Shown here: piece after piece, positions 17,952-26,067 of the stretch
Position numbering within the stretch: position 1 is the stretch's first letter
Layout of the letters: every line of letters begins with the position of its first letter
NCBI RefSeq assembly: GCF_001073085.1
Contig: NZ_JVFV01000038.1
Coordinates: forward strand, 31,167-63,749
Direction: 5' to 3'
DNA length: 32,583 nucleotides
DNA from: Streptococcus pseudopneumoniae
GTDB taxonomy: Bacteria; Bacillota; Bacilli; Lactobacillales; Streptococcaceae
Position numbers and translations under genes: made by a program
The notes under the pieces: generated by a model
Told to the model about the DNA's origin: nothing
Databases searched by the model: none
Seen by the model: only the letters and a program-made list of their open reading frames with translations

Positions 17952-17989
17952 AGGAAAGAAAAGGCAGTGAGAGTTGAACTCACTACCTT
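17952..17989 (-). terminator. Terminator of surface protein gene
   Basis: Minus strand AAGGTAGTGAG, loop, CTCACTGCCTT (one wobble) and TTCTTT. Confidence 0.8.
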
Positions 17990-18023
17990 AAAATAATCTT
18001 ATAAATAACAGATTTTATCCCTT

Positions 18024-20795
18024 TTAGCGTTCACGTTTACGTTGAATTGTAAATCCTAAAATCAATCCCAAAATAGTATATCCACCGAGGGCCATCTGAC
18101 GTTCCACTCGAGAATAACTACCAGTATTTGGCAACTCCTGTTTAGTCGCATCTTTATTTGCAGATACAGCTTTTACACCTTCAATTTCTTTCTTGTCATC
18201 TCCTACCACTAACTGTACCTGTTCATTAGTTAGCCTTGACGATAAATCAGATTTTGTAGTTGAAATATTTACATGCATTGGTTCACGAGTGTTGACGACA
18301 TTTTGATTAAATGTAGATAATTTTTGAGATGGCATGACATTCGGTGTAGCACCAGCACCATCATATTTTGGACTTGTCTTGTAACCATTCAAATCAAAGG
18401 TTGGCAACTCATCAACAATTGGTGTGTCAACTGTTGTAGCACCAATACCATCTTCATTTTGGGTCACTTTGTAACCGTTCAATTCAGCATTCAAATCAAA
18501 TGCTGGAAGTTCTGCTGGTGTTACAGTTGGTGCGTCAACTGTTGTAGCACCAATACCATCTTCATTTTGGGTCACTTTGTAACCGTTCAATTCAGCATTT
18601 AAATCAAAAGCTGGACGTTCTACTGGTGTTACAGTTGGTGTTTCACGCGTAACTGCAGAAACAGTACCTGTCGCGTCTTGATAAACTGCAAGAGCTTTGT
18701 CAATTGCAAGAATATCAGTCAAACGTTGAACATTTGATTTGGCATCAGAAAGTGCTTTTTGGGCTTGTGCAAGTGCTACTTTTGCGTCTGTTACACGTTT
18801 ATCAGCAGTTGCCTTGTCTTCTTCAGCCTTGGTCAATTTAGCAGTCAAGTTACCCAATTGGCCTTGCAAGTTAGCAGCCTTATCACGAGTTTCAATCGCT
18901 TTATCAATTTCACCTTGGATAGCTGCTACGCGATGGGCCAAATGATCAGCATAATCTGTAGCACGGTCAGCAGCAACTTTCTTTTCTTCAAGAGTTGCTG
19001 CAGTTGCTTGGGCAGCTAACTTAGCAGTCGCAAGAGTTGCAGTTGCCTTGTTCAATTCGTTTGTTGCAGTTGTAATAGCCGCAGCACGTTGTTCTTGACT
19101 ACGTGTAGCCGCTGCCAATTGACCCGTCAAGGCTGTTTGACGTGTAACAAGGACATTGCGTTCATCTTCTTGACGAGCTTTAAGAGCTTTCAAGTCATTC
19201 AAGGCGCTTACGAGTGCACTGTTATCACCTTCTTGTTCGTGAGTCACAAATACAAAGTGATGGTCCGCAAGGAATTTCATTTTGCGACCGTAGAAGGTTG
19301 GGTTAAGTGCATCGTCTTTGAAGTTGTCGTAGTTATCCCAGAATTTCTTGCTAGATTCACTCTCTTCTTCAATATAAGATGTACCATCTTCGTCAGTTGA
19401 ATAAGTGCTACCTGTATGAGCATTGTTTTCAAATGCTGCATAACGGAATGTGTTGTTAGAACCCACAATATTAGCGATTGCAAGCCCCATTTTACCACCC
19501 ATTGGCACTAGAAGTCCACGACGGTGTCCGTGACTAGCACCTCTGACATTCGTATAATCATCATACCAGTTGAGCAACATATCATAGGCCAATGTTTCAT
19601 TGGTTACGATGTTGTTAAAGTTGATAAATCCATCTTCTGTGGTTGGGTCATCACCATATCCATAAATAATATTTTCAAGACCGTTTTCGTTTTTGTTCCC
19701 TGGCTCAGTTAATACTGTTTTATGGCTCAACTTGTCGTTACGTTGCATTTCATTAGCACGTTGTTGAGCATAATCCAAGTAAGCGTCGTCCACTTGCATG
19801 TTACCTTCAACACCATTTGCTTCACGCAATTCGTTGAGCATTTTCACAAACGCTTGAGATAATCCACGATTGTCCACTTTATAGCGGAACACTGGACGTT
19901 TCTTAAATGTATGATTCACAACGTCATATGGCTCATTACGGTAGTCTTCAAGTGCTTTTTGGAAGTTCAACATATCTTGAGTCGCTTCGATTTCGACAAT
20001 TTTGACACCTTGGAAGTTAACAGGTTCCATTGTTGGGTTACCTGACGCGTCTTTTGGCGCATTGTCACGGTTGTGTTCGTAGTCCATGAGGTTGTCATGC
20101 GCTACTGCATTACGCTCAGATGGGTTCAAGTCAATCGTTTTGATAACTGGTTTGTAGTTATCCACTTCTTGTTGCTTCGCGTCAATACGGCTAGTTGTTG
20201 CAGCAATTTGTGCAGATTTCGCAGTCACTTGACTATTGACATCATCCAATTCGGTTTGGATTTCTTTAGGGTCTTGGCTAGTTGTTGCAGTTGCTTGATT
20301 CAAAGCGGCTTTCTTGTCTTCGACAGTTTTCTCAGCATCTGTGACAGCTTTTGTAGCGTCATCATGCGCACCTTTAGCGGCTACTGATTCATCTTTTGCA
20401 GTTTGCTCAGCAGTTTTTGCATTTGAGAGTTCAGTATTGAGTTCTGATTTTTGCTCAGTTTTAGCCTCAATTACCTTGTTTTGTTCTTCAACAATTGCAG
20501 CTGCGTTTTGTGCGGTTTTGATATCTTCTTTGACATCTGTAACAGCTTTTGTAGCAGCTGATAGTTGGTCTTTAGCGACTTTCACATCGGCAGTCTTTTG
20601 GTCAACTGTTAATTGTGCAGATTTGGCAACCTCTTGAGCCTTAGTCAAATCTTGACCTGTCACTGCTGCTTTTTGTACGGTTGTTGATGTGGTAGGTTGT
20701 GTAAGCTCGTCTGCTTGAACAGTTGTATTAACAACACCAGCACCGACAAGAACAGAAGTTAAACCAGCACCTAATAAAATATCTTTCTTTTGCAT
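18024..20795 (-). CDS. LPXTG cell-wall surface protein with coiled coils and CAP domain (SEC10/PgrA-like)
   Basis: 923 residues from ATG 20793-20795, which has AGGAG; a longer frame starting at 20819 lacks one. Signal peptide (GAGLTSVLVGAGVV) ends near 28. Ala/Lys/Glu-rich coiled coil at about 45-215, a CAP/SCP-type domain at about 315-460 (NELREANGV, LSHKT, NENGLENI, HGHRRGLLV), a second coiled coil at about 525-700, two near-identical 36-residue repeats plus a degenerate third at about 705-815, and a sorting signal LPNTG (888-892), hydrophobic stretch and basic tail QRKRER. It is anchored to peptidoglycan by sortase A. The layout resembles the SEC10/PgrA surface-exclusion and adhesin family. 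Ligand unknown; adhesion or cell-cell contact is inference. Confidence 0.88.
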   Translation of the reverse strand: MQKKDILLGAGLTSVLVGAGVVNTTVQADELTQPTTSTTVQKAAVTGQDLTKAQEVAKSAQLTVDQKTADVKVAKDQLSAATKAVTDVKEDIKTAQNAAAIVEEQNKVIEAKTEQKSELNTELSNAKTAEQTAKDESVAAKGAHDDATKAVTDAEKTVEDKKAALNQATATTSQDPKEIQTELDDVNSQVTAKSAQIAATTSRIDAKQQEVDNYKPVIKTIDLNPSERNAVAHDNLMDYEHNRDNAPKDASGNPTMEPVNFQGVKIVEIEATQDMLNFQKALEDYRNEPYDVVNHTFKKRPVFRYKVDNRGLSQAFVKMLNELREANGVEGNMQVDDAYLDYAQQRANEMQRNDKLSHKTVLTEPGNKNENGLENIIYGYGDDPTTEDGFINFNNIVTNETLAYDMLLNWYDDYTNVRGASHGHRRGLLVPMGGKMGLAIANIVGSNNTFRYAAFENNAHTGSTYSTDEDGTSYIEEESESSKKFWDNYDNFKDDALNPTFYGRKMKFLADHHFVFVTHEQEGDNSALVSALNDLKALKARQEDERNVLVTRQTALTGQLAAATRSQEQRAAAITTATNELNKATATLATAKLAAQATAATLEEKKVAADRATDYADHLAHRVAAIQGEIDKAIETRDKAANLQGQLGNLTAKLTKAEEDKATADKRVTDAKVALAQAQKALSDAKSNVQRLTDILAIDKALAVYQDATGTVSAVTRETPTVTPVERPAFDLNAELNGYKVTQNEDGIGATTVDAPTVTPAELPAFDLNAELNGYKVTQNEDGIGATTVDTPIVDELPTFDLNGYKTSPKYDGAGATPNVMPSQKLSTFNQNVVNTREPMHVNISTTKSDLSSRLTNEQVQLVVGDDKKEIEGVKAVSANKDATKQELPNTGSYSRVERQMALGGYTILGLILGFTIQRKRER
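18345..18640. repeat. 108-base tandem repeats in surface protein gene
   Basis: CAACTGTTGTAGCACC recurs exactly 108 bases apart (18428 and 18536). The two copies are nearly identical and encode 36-residue units around AELNGYKVTQNEDGIGATT. A third copy at 18345-18424 is diverged. Copy number could vary between strains by slippage or recombination. Confidence 0.9.
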
Positions 20796-20835
20796 ATATT
20801 CTCCTAGTATAAAATTCAAAATGATTCAATTCCAC

Positions 20836-20864
20836 ATTATAACCTGTTCTCCAAAGAGAAACAA
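20836..20864 (-). promoter_or_regulatory. Promoter of surface protein gene
   Basis: TTGTTT (20859-20864), 17-base spacer, TATAAT (20836-20841), 41 bases before the start. A second TATAAT-like sequence is near 20873-20878. Confidence 0.65.
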
Positions 20865-20887
20865 AGTTCGATATTATAACTCTCTCA

Positions 20888-21061
20888 TTATCTGTTTTCT
20901 ATAATCCTATGATGAGTCCTTGTCTCTAATAATTGAATTGTCTGAATAACAGATTGATTTTGTTCAGCCGAAATGGCCTTGTTCGAATCCAATACTGTTT
21001 TTGAAACTTGAAAACAATGCCCAAACATACAAAGCAATTCTTCCCTACTATATTCATTCAT
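20888..21061 (-). CDS. Possible small protein of unknown function (57 residues)
   Basis: ATG at 21059-21061 begins MNEYSREELLCMFGHCFQVS and ends in TRTHHRIIENR before TAA at 20888-20890. It is hydrophilic and probably helical, with no membrane segment and no family I recognise. A consensus promoter at 21126-21154 points into it. The nearest AGGGGA is about 14 bases before the ATG, which is far. A 15-codon ORF (starts MINTLKNRIM) precedes it on the same transcript. It could be a fragment of a larger lost gene; codon structure is plausible but coding is unproven. Confidence 0.4.
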   Translation of the reverse strand: MNEYSREELLCMFGHCFQVSKTVLDSNKAISAEQNQSVIQTIQLLETRTHHRIIENR

Positions 21062-21125
21062 ATTGGTTTAATATTCCCCTATGGCCATAATCCGATTTTT
21101 GAGTGTATTTATCATACAACTATCT

Positions 21126-21154
21126 ATTATAGTCCCCCGAAATGGCTTTGTCAA
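21126..21154 (-). promoter_or_regulatory. Consensus sigma-A promoter
   Basis: Perfect TTGACA (21149-21154), 17-base spacer, perfect TATAAT (21126-21131). No recognised gene lies downstream except the 57-codon ORF and then the surface protein gene. Confidence 0.8.
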
Positions 21155-21297
21155 AAGTTACCTATTACTTTTAATAAAATGTTTTATTGCCCTCTCTCTA
21201 GATTTTTGTTATCTGATAAAGATAGATATCGAATGTGTCACAATACTAAAAACTGATCAAAAGAGGTGTTAAAAAATAAAAAAGTTTCTTTTAAAAA

Positions 21298-21420
21298 TTA
21301 TTCTTCAAACTCATTACTTTTAGTTTCAATCGCTGTCAAAGCAGATTTTATTGCATGAAATTCATCAATCCATTTAAGAGTTTAAAACATATAGTTAGAT
21401 AAACCACCACCTAATTTTTA
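21298..21420 (-). pseudogene. 3' remnant of an unrecognised gene
   Basis: One minus-strand frame reads KLGGGLSNYMF, a TAA at 21382-21384, then TLKWIDEFHAIKSALTAIE... to a stop at 21298-21300. The text after the internal stop looks like a protein C-terminus. It has no start, is cut at the rpmG terminator and cannot be expressed as one product. Family unknown. The rest of 21155-21297 shows nothing I can support. Confidence 0.3.
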
Positions 21421-21428
21421 AACAACAC

Positions 21429-21463
21429 AAAAACGCTCTAGACAATATGACTAGAGCGTTTTT
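21429..21463 (-). terminator. rpmF-rpmG terminator
   Basis: Perfect 13-base stem AAAAACGCTCTAG / CTAGAGCGTTTTT with a 9-base loop, 17 bases past the rpmG stop. Symmetric T tails. Confidence 0.9.
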
Positions 21464-21479
21464 CTTATGTATTGAATGC

Positions 21480-21629
21480 TTACTTCACTTCTGTAAACAC
21501 AACATGTTTGCGAAGTTTTGGTGAGTATTTCTTCAATTGAAGACGGTCTGGAGTGTTACGTTTGTTTTTAGAAGTAAGGTACAAGCGTTCACCAGATTCT
21601 TTATGTTCAAGTGTAATATTTACGCGCAT
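21480..21629 (-). CDS. rpmG: 50S ribosomal protein L33
   Basis: 49 residues starting [20 protein letters not shown] and ending [12 protein letters not shown]. Small 50S protein near the E site. It has no CxxC pairs, so it is the zinc-independent form often made when zinc is scarce; streptococci carry more than one L33 copy. ATG with GGGAG. It follows rpmF by 15 bases in one operon. Confidence 0.95.
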
Positions 21630-21644
21630 GGTATCTCCCTTCTA

Positions 21645-21827
21645 TTATTCAGCTGATGCAGCTTTAGCGATCTTACGTCCTTTGTAGTATCCTTTAAGTG
21701 ATACACGGTGTGAACGTGAGTAATCTCCAGTAGTTTCGTCAAAGTTTACAGATGGAGCTGTTACTTTGTAGTGTGTACGACGTTTGTTTTTCTTCGCTTT
21801 TGAAGTGCGACGTGCAGGTACTGCCAT
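21645..21827 (-). CDS. rpmF: 50S ribosomal protein L32
   Basis: 60 residues, [21 protein letters not shown], then [18 protein letters not shown] and [11 protein letters not shown]. Component of the 50S subunit near the peptidyl-transferase region. No CxxC zinc motif, so it is the zinc-free form, as with the L33 next to it. ATG with AAAAGGAG. First gene of the rpmF-rpmG operon. Confidence 0.97.
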
Positions 21828-21884
21828 TTTGTTTTCTCCTTTTAAGATATAATTCAGTTAGGTTTGATTTTCATCAACTTTAAT

Positions 21885-21913
21885 AGTATATCAAAACTTT
21901 TTTGTAAAGTAAA
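21885..21913 (-). promoter_or_regulatory. rpmF-rpmG promoter
   Basis: TTTACT (21908-21913), 17-base spacer, TATACT (21885-21890) with TG one base upstream of the -10. Confidence 0.6.
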
Positions 21914-21940
21914 GTTACTTGACAAAAAAAGATTAAAAAA

Positions 21941-21970
21941 TTTTCCTATCCAATCTTATGGATAGGAAAA
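21941..21970 (-). terminator. Terminator of SPFH/RHH operon
   Basis: Minus strand TTTTCCTATCC, 8-base loop, GGATAGGAAAA followed by six T. Confidence 0.85.
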
Positions 21971-21974
21971 TAGA

Positions 21975-22175
21975 CTAAATATCAATCTCGAATGGTTCAT
22001 CAATGGTTTCTGAGACATATTTCCCGTCTTTTTTTCGTTGTTTGACGCATTCGGTGAGAAGATATTCGATTTGCCCATTGACTGATCGGAAGTCATCTTC
22101 TGCCCATGATGCGAGTGCAGCATATAACTTATTCGAGAGTCGAAGGGGGATTTGCTTTTTTTTAGCTTCTGCCAT
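21975..22175 (-). CDS. Ribbon-helix-helix (Arc-type) DNA-binding protein
   Basis: 66 residues. [41 protein letters not shown] fits the Arc-type ribbon-helix-helix: a short strand (IPLRLS), helix A ([13 protein letters not shown]) and helix B ([14 protein letters not shown]). Such proteins act as dimers on inverted repeats. It starts two bases after the SPFH stop, so both come from one transcript. The SPFH promoter holds a perfect inverted repeat over the -10 (23205-23223), so autorepression is a reasonable inference. No toxin partner is visible. Confidence 0.85.
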   Translation of the reverse strand: MAEAKKKQIPLRLSNKLYAALASWAEDDFRSVNGQIEYLLTECVKQRKKDGKYVSETIDEPFEIDI

Positions 22176-22177
22176 TT

Positions 22178-23185
22178 CTAATAAAGGCTTCCTGTATTGA
22201 CAATTGGTTGCGCATCATGATTGCCACAGAGAACGACTAGGAGATTTGAAACCATGGCAGCTTTACGCTCTTCATCTAGTTCAACCAACTCTCCTTCATT
22301 GAGACGTTCCAGTGCCATTTCAACCATTCCAACAGCGCCGTCTACAATCATCTTACGTGCATCAATAATGGCTGATGCTTGTTGACGTTGAAGCATGACG
22401 GCAGCAATTTCTGGTGCATAAGCTAGATAGGTGATTCGTGCTTCAAGGATTTCCAAACCAGCATCCTCAACACGACTTTGGATTTCTTCACGAATACGCT
22501 TAGCTACAATCTCACTAGAACCACGGAGGCTTCCTTCATCGGCTTGCCCATCACCTGTAGTATCCACATTGGGAGACACATCGTAAGGATAGATGCGGAC
22601 AATATTACGAAGGGCGCTATCACACTGCAATGAAAGATATTCTTTATAGTTATCAACGTTGAAGACTGCTTTGGCTGTATCAACAACTCTCCAAGTTACC
22701 GCGATTCCAATTTCAACAGGATTCCCTAAGCAATCGTTAATCTTTTGACGAGAATTACTCAAAGTCATAACTTTGAGAGAAATCTGTTTCTTGCCAATCT
22801 CAATGTTTACATCATTGCCATTTGATGATTTCATTCCTGAAAAAGGAGATTTTGTGCTAACATCACCACTTTGACCAAGTCGAGTGTGGTTTGCAGGGTT
22901 GACTGCTATGCTAAAAGGATTGACAAAGTAAAAACCAGGTTCTTTGATGGTACCTGTATAGTTACCAAAGAGGGTCAAAACCAGAGCTTCCTGAGGTTTG
23001 ACTACTTTTAGGCCAGCATGAGCTAGAACTGAAATTAAGATTAATAAAAGACCGATAATAATTCCAAAAATGTTTTCTGAACCAGCACCAATGATAAATA
23101 TAAAGACACCAAGAACGAGTGCCAACTCGATAAGTATCAAGGCTACTACACCATTTGGTTTTGAATTGATTAGTTTTTCAGTCAT
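22178..23185 (-). CDS. SPFH/prohibitin-family membrane protein
   Basis: 335 residues from ATG 23183-23185, which follows AGGAGG; the longer frame to 23245 crosses the promoter. Two hydrophobic segments at about 15-35 and 40-58 near the N-terminus, then an SPFH domain (about 70-260: [47 protein letters not shown]) and a coiled-coil tail ([27 protein letters not shown]). SPFH proteins form oligomeric scaffolds in membrane microdomains, often with proteases or cell-envelope enzymes. Co-operonic with the RHH regulator. Function in streptococci is unknown. Confidence 0.88.
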   Translation of the reverse strand: MTEKLINSKPNGVVALILIELALVLGVFIFIIGAGSENIFGIIIGLLLILISVLAHAGLKVVKPQEALVLTLFGNYTGTIKEPGFYFVNPFSIAVNPANHTRLGQSGDVSTKSPFSGMKSSNGNDVNIEIGKKQISLKVMTLSNSRQKINDCLGNPVEIGIAVTWRVVDTAKAVFNVDNYKEYLSLQCDSALRNIVRIYPYDVSPNVDTTGDGQADEGSLRGSSEIVAKRIREEIQSRVEDAGLEILEARITYLAYAPEIAAVMLQRQQASAIIDARKMIVDGAVGMVEMALERLNEGELVELDEERKAAMVSNLLVVLCGNHDAQPIVNTGSLY

Positions 23186-23204
23186 CAGAATGACCTCCTG
23201 CGTT

Positions 23205-23242
23205 TGATATCTAAATGATATCACTTTAATTTTAAATGTCAA
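23205..23242 (-). promoter_or_regulatory. SPFH/RHH promoter with inverted-repeat operator
   Basis: Perfect -35 TTGACA (23237-23242), 16-base spacer, -10 TATCAT (23215-23220). TGATATC and GATATCA with a 5-base gap (23205-23223) form a perfect inverted repeat covering the -10. Confidence 0.75.
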
Positions 23243-23283
23243 CAAAAATATGCAATCTTTTTTAAGAAGATTTCAATGGTTTG

Positions 23284-23298
23284 AATTGTCTGAAAATT
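23284..23298 (+). promoter_or_regulatory. CodY box upstream of ilvD
   Basis: AATTGTCTGAAAATT matches the consensus AATTTTCWGAAAATT at 14 of 15 positions. It overlaps an inverted repeat GAAAATTC/GAATTTTC (23292-23309) and lies about 40 bases upstream of the ilvD -10. CodY represses branched-chain amino-acid synthesis when Leu/Ile/Val are plentiful. Confidence 0.75.
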
Positions 23299-23332
23299 CA
23301 AGAATTTTCTTCTGTTATTCATGCGAAAAATG

Positions 23333-23341
23333 TGCTATAAT
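23333..23341 (+). promoter_or_regulatory. ilvD promoter (extended -10)
   Basis: TGCTATAAT (TATAAT at 23336-23341), 28 bases before the ATG. The -35 is weak. The leader is too short for a T-box or peptide attenuator. Confidence 0.65.
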
Positions 23342-23369
23342 GGTAAAAACTGAAATGGGAGGGACTTGA

Positions 23370-25073
23370 ATGACAGAATTAGATAAACGTCACCGCAGTA
23401 GCATTTATGACAGCATGGTTAAATCACCAAACCGTGCCATGCTTCGTGCAACTGGGATGACAGATAAGGACTTTGAAACACCGATTGTGGGAGTGATTTC
23501 AACTTGGGCAGAAAATACACCATGTAATATTCACTTGCATGAATTTGGTAAGCTTGCAAAAGAAGGTGTCAAATCTGCCGGTGCTTGGCCGGTTCAATTT
23601 GGAACCATTACGGTAGCAGATGGGATTGCCATGGGAACGCCTGGTATGCGTTTCTCTTTGACATCTCGTGATATCATTGCGGATTCTATCGAAGCTGCTA
23701 TGGGAGGTCACAACGTGGATGCCTTTGTGGCTATCGGCGGCTGTGACAAGAACATGCCTGGTTCTATGATTGCCATTGCCAATATGGATATCCCAGCTAT
23801 TTTCGCCTACGGTGGTACTATCGCCCCTGGAAAACTAGATGGTAAAGACATCGATTTGGTTTCTGTATTTGAAGGAATCGGTAAATGGAACCACGGTGAT
23901 ATGACGGCTGAAGACGTCAAGCGTCTCGAATGTAATGCCTGCCCTGGCCCTGGTGGCTGCGGTGGTATGTATACTGCCAACACGATGGCTACTGCTATCG
24001 AAGTTTTGGGTATGAGTTTACCGGGTTCTTCTTCTCACCCAGCAGAATCTGCTGATAAGAAAGAAGACATCGAAGCAGCTGGACGTGCCGTTGTCAAAAT
24101 GCTTGAACTTGGTATCAAACCATCTGATATCTTGACTCGTGAAGCCTTTGAAGATGCCATTACAGTTACTATGGCTCTCGGCGGTTCTACAAACGCTACT
24201 CTTCATTTGCTCGCCATTGCCCATGCGGCTAATGTTGACTTGTCACTTGAGGACTTCAATACGATCCAAGAACGTGTGCCTCACTTGGCTGACTTAAAAC
24301 CTTCTGGTCAGTATGTCTTCCAAGACCTCTACGAAGTTGGTGGTGTCCCTGCAGTTATGAAGTACTTGTTGGCAAATGGATTCCTTCACGGAGACCGTAT
24401 CACATGTACTGGTAAAACTGTCGCTGAAAACTTGGAAGACTTTGCAGACCTCACACCAGGTCAAAAAGTCATTATGCCACTTGAAAATCCAAAACGTGCA
24501 GATGGTCCGCTTATCATCTTGAACGGTAATCTTGCTCCTGACGGTGCGGTTGCCAAGGTATCCGGTGTTAAAGTTCGTCGTCACGTTGGTCCAGCTAAGG
24601 TATTTGACTCTGAAGAAGATGCCATCCAAGCTGTCTTGTCTGATGAAATCGTTGATGGCGACGTTGTCGTTGTTCGTTTCGTTGGACCTAAGGGTGGTCC
24701 TGGTATGCCTGAGATGCTATCACTTTCATCAATGATCGTTGGTAAAGGTCAAGGAGACAAGGTTGCTCTCTTGACAGACGGACGCTTCTCTGGTGGTACT
24801 TATGGACTGGTTGTTGGACATATCGCTCCTGAAGCTCAGGATGGTGGACCAATTGCCTACCTCCGCACAGGTGATATCGTCACCGTTGACCAAGATACTA
24901 AAGAAATTTCCATGGCTGTATCTGATGAAGAACTTGAAAAACGTAAGGCAGAAACAACCTTACCACCACTCTATAGTCGTGGTGTCCTCGGTAAGTACGC
25001 CCACACTGTATCTTCTGCATCCCGTGGTGCCGTTACAGATTTCTGGAATATGGAACAATCTGGTAAAAAATAA
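23370..25073 (+). CDS. ilvD: Dihydroxy-acid dehydratase
   Basis: 567 residues. Converts 2,3-dihydroxy-isovalerate and 2,3-dihydroxy-3-methylvalerate to the 2-oxo acids of valine/leucine and isoleucine; needs an Fe-S cluster and Mg2+. Cluster cysteines are in [11 protein letters not shown] and [32 protein letters not shown] and the C-terminal GRFSGG region fit the ilvD/edd family. ATG with GGGAGG. Single-gene unit: the rest of the ilv genes are elsewhere, as in related streptococci. Predicted CodY control from the site upstream. Confidence 0.98.
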   Translation: MTELDKRHRSSIYDSMVKSPNRAMLRATGMTDKDFETPIVGVISTWAENTPCNIHLHEFGKLAKEGVKSAGAWPVQFGTITVADGIAMGTPGMRFSLTSRDIIADSIEAAMGGHNVDAFVAIGGCDKNMPGSMIAIANMDIPAIFAYGGTIAPGKLDGKDIDLVSVFEGIGKWNHGDMTAEDVKRLECNACPGPGGCGGMYTANTMATAIEVLGMSLPGSSSHPAESADKKEDIEAAGRAVVKMLELGIKPSDILTREAFEDAITVTMALGGSTNATLHLLAIAHAANVDLSLEDFNTIQERVPHLADLKPSGQYVFQDLYEVGGVPAVMKYLLANGFLHGDRITCTGKTVAENLEDFADLTPGQKVIMPLENPKRADGPLIILNGNLAPDGAVAKVSGVKVRRHVGPAKVFDSEEDAIQAVLSDEIVDGDVVVVRFVGPKGGPGMPEMLSLSSMIVGKGQGDKVALLTDGRFSGGTYGLVVGHIAPEAQDGGPIAYLRTGDIVTVDQDTKEISMAVSDEELEKRKAETTLPPLYSRGVLGKYAHTVSSASRGAVTDFWNMEQSGKK

Positions 25074-25082
25074 CTAGAAAAT

Positions 25083-25240
25083 GAGTCTGGGACAAAAGTC
25101 TAACCTTAAATATAAAAAGCGAACAAAACAAGTTATCTGACACTCAGAATACTGTCTTGTTCGCTTTTTTGTCTAATCTATCGATTTTAACAATTTATAA
25201 TAAAGAATTCCTAAAATCAAAATCTTTTTGTCCCAGACTC
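25083..25240. repeat. Nested inverted-repeat element after ilvD (SPRITE-like)
   Basis: Outer arms GAGTCTGGGACAAAA (25083-25097) and TTTTTGTCCCAGACTC (25225-25240) are complementary. Inside, AAAAAGCGAACAA (25114-25126) pairs perfectly with TTGTTCGCTTTTT (25157-25169), and TCTGA/TCAGA lie at its tip. The outer GGGACAAAA/TTTTGTCCC ends resemble those of the repeat at 8123-8298, so the two may belong to one family. The inner part resembles the pneumococcal SPRITE repeats; assignment is from memory. Confidence 0.65.
25114..25170 (+). terminator. ilvD terminator (inner hairpin of the element)
   Basis: Perfect 13-base stem with a long 30-base top and a six-T tail, 41 bases after the ilvD stop. Confidence 0.75.
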
Positions 25241-25251
25241 TTTCTAATTCT

Positions 25252-25280
25252 TTGTCTTATCTCGTGAAATGTGATAAGAT
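25252..25280 (+). promoter_or_regulatory. Promoter of the VOC pseudogene with inverted repeat
   Basis: TTGTCT (25252-25257), 17-base spacer, TAAGAT (25275-25280). TCTTATC (25255-25261) and GATAAGA (25273-25279) form a perfect inverted repeat across the promoter. Confidence 0.5.
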
Positions 25281-25313
25281 AATTGCTCTAACTATGATTA
25301 TAAAGGAGAGACA

Positions 25314-25685
25314 ATGTTTTCACAAAATACAGGAATTATGTTCTACGTAGAAGACGTAGCACCCGAGAGAGACTTTTAGTCAGTTATCGGTTTTGAAGTT
25401 TTTAATCAATCTGAAATTATGGGTTTTGAAACTTTTGAAATGAAACCTCACACGGACAGTATATTGACTTTTACTGTCTACGCCAAAGACTTTATTCGTC
25501 AGGTATCGCCAGAGGTAGTTGATATGAAACCTAGCCTTCTCTTAGAGTCAGCGGACCTTCACGCCCTTCACGAGCGCCTAGCTGCAGTGACTGATACCAC
25601 TAGTCCGATCAATACTCAACCTTTCCCTCACTTTAACTTTGCAAATCCAAGCGGACACTATTTCGCAGTTAGAGGAATCGAATAA
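25314..25685 (+). pseudogene. VOC-superfamily (glyoxalase/bleomycin-resistance-like) protein, broken by an amber codon
   Basis: ATG at 25314 behind AAAGGAG starts MFSQNTGIMFYVEDVAPERDF, then TAG at 25377-25379, and the same frame goes on with SVIGFEVFNQSEIMGFETFE to a stop at 25683-25685, about 123 codons in all. The pattern and length fit a small VOC protein with a beta-alpha-beta fold. Promoter, ribosome site and terminator are intact and no other lesion is visible, so the stop is recent, a sequencing error or is read through. Function unknown. Confidence 0.8.
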
Positions 25686-25691
25686 CAAAAC

Positions 25692-25717
25692 AGCTCTCTG
25701 TTCATTAGCAGAGAGCT
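25692..25717 (+). terminator. Terminator between VOC pseudogene and DUF59 gene
   Basis: AGCTCTCTG, 8-base loop, CAGAGAGCT, then TTGTATTTT; between convergent genes. Confidence 0.75.
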
Positions 25718-25725
25718 CTTGTATT

Positions 25726-26067
25726 TTAGCGTGGTGGTAGACCAAGAGCTATGCGACCATAGCGACTGATTCGCGTAATCTTCCAGGCAGGCGACCAGGT
25801 AACTTCAACCCTGACATCCTCAATTCCTTCAATCTGTTTTAAACCTGCAACGATTTCGATGGGTAAACTTTCTGCACAGTCACAGGCAGTATCGGTGAAG
25901 GTCATGACAATTGTACAAAGACCAGCCTCGTCCAAATGAATCTCGTAAATCAAACCAAGATTATAGACATCTAGTTCCACATCTGTATCGTAAACTTTTT
26001 CTAGCTTTTCAATGATTTGTTCTCCTAATGCTAGAGCACGATCATTGATTTTGATATCTTCTCTCAT
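25726..26067 (-). CDS. DUF59/MIP18-family metal-sulfur cluster assembly protein
   Basis: 113 residues. Core DVYNLGLIYEIHLDEAG and IVMTFTDTACDCAESLPIEI carry the family Cys and the DUF59 fold (PaaD/SufT-like). Proteins of this type help mature Fe-S enzymes. ATG at 26065-26067 has GGAGGG. Its ATG overlaps the stop of the frameshifted membrane-protein remnant (ATGA), showing it was once the second gene of a coupled pair. Proximity to the Fe-S enzyme ilvD is suggestive but not evidence of a link. Confidence 0.88.
   Translation of the reverse strand: MREDIKINDRALALGEQIIEKLEKVYDTDVELDVYNLGLIYEIHLDEAGLCTIVMTFTDTACDCAESLPIEIVAGLKQIEGIEDVRVEVTWSPAWKITRISRYGRIALGLPPR

Noticed and set aside
17888..17983. 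Longer DUF624 protein start
   Set aside because: The frame covers the operon promoter and part of a terminator; the GTG at 17885-17887 has GGAGG.
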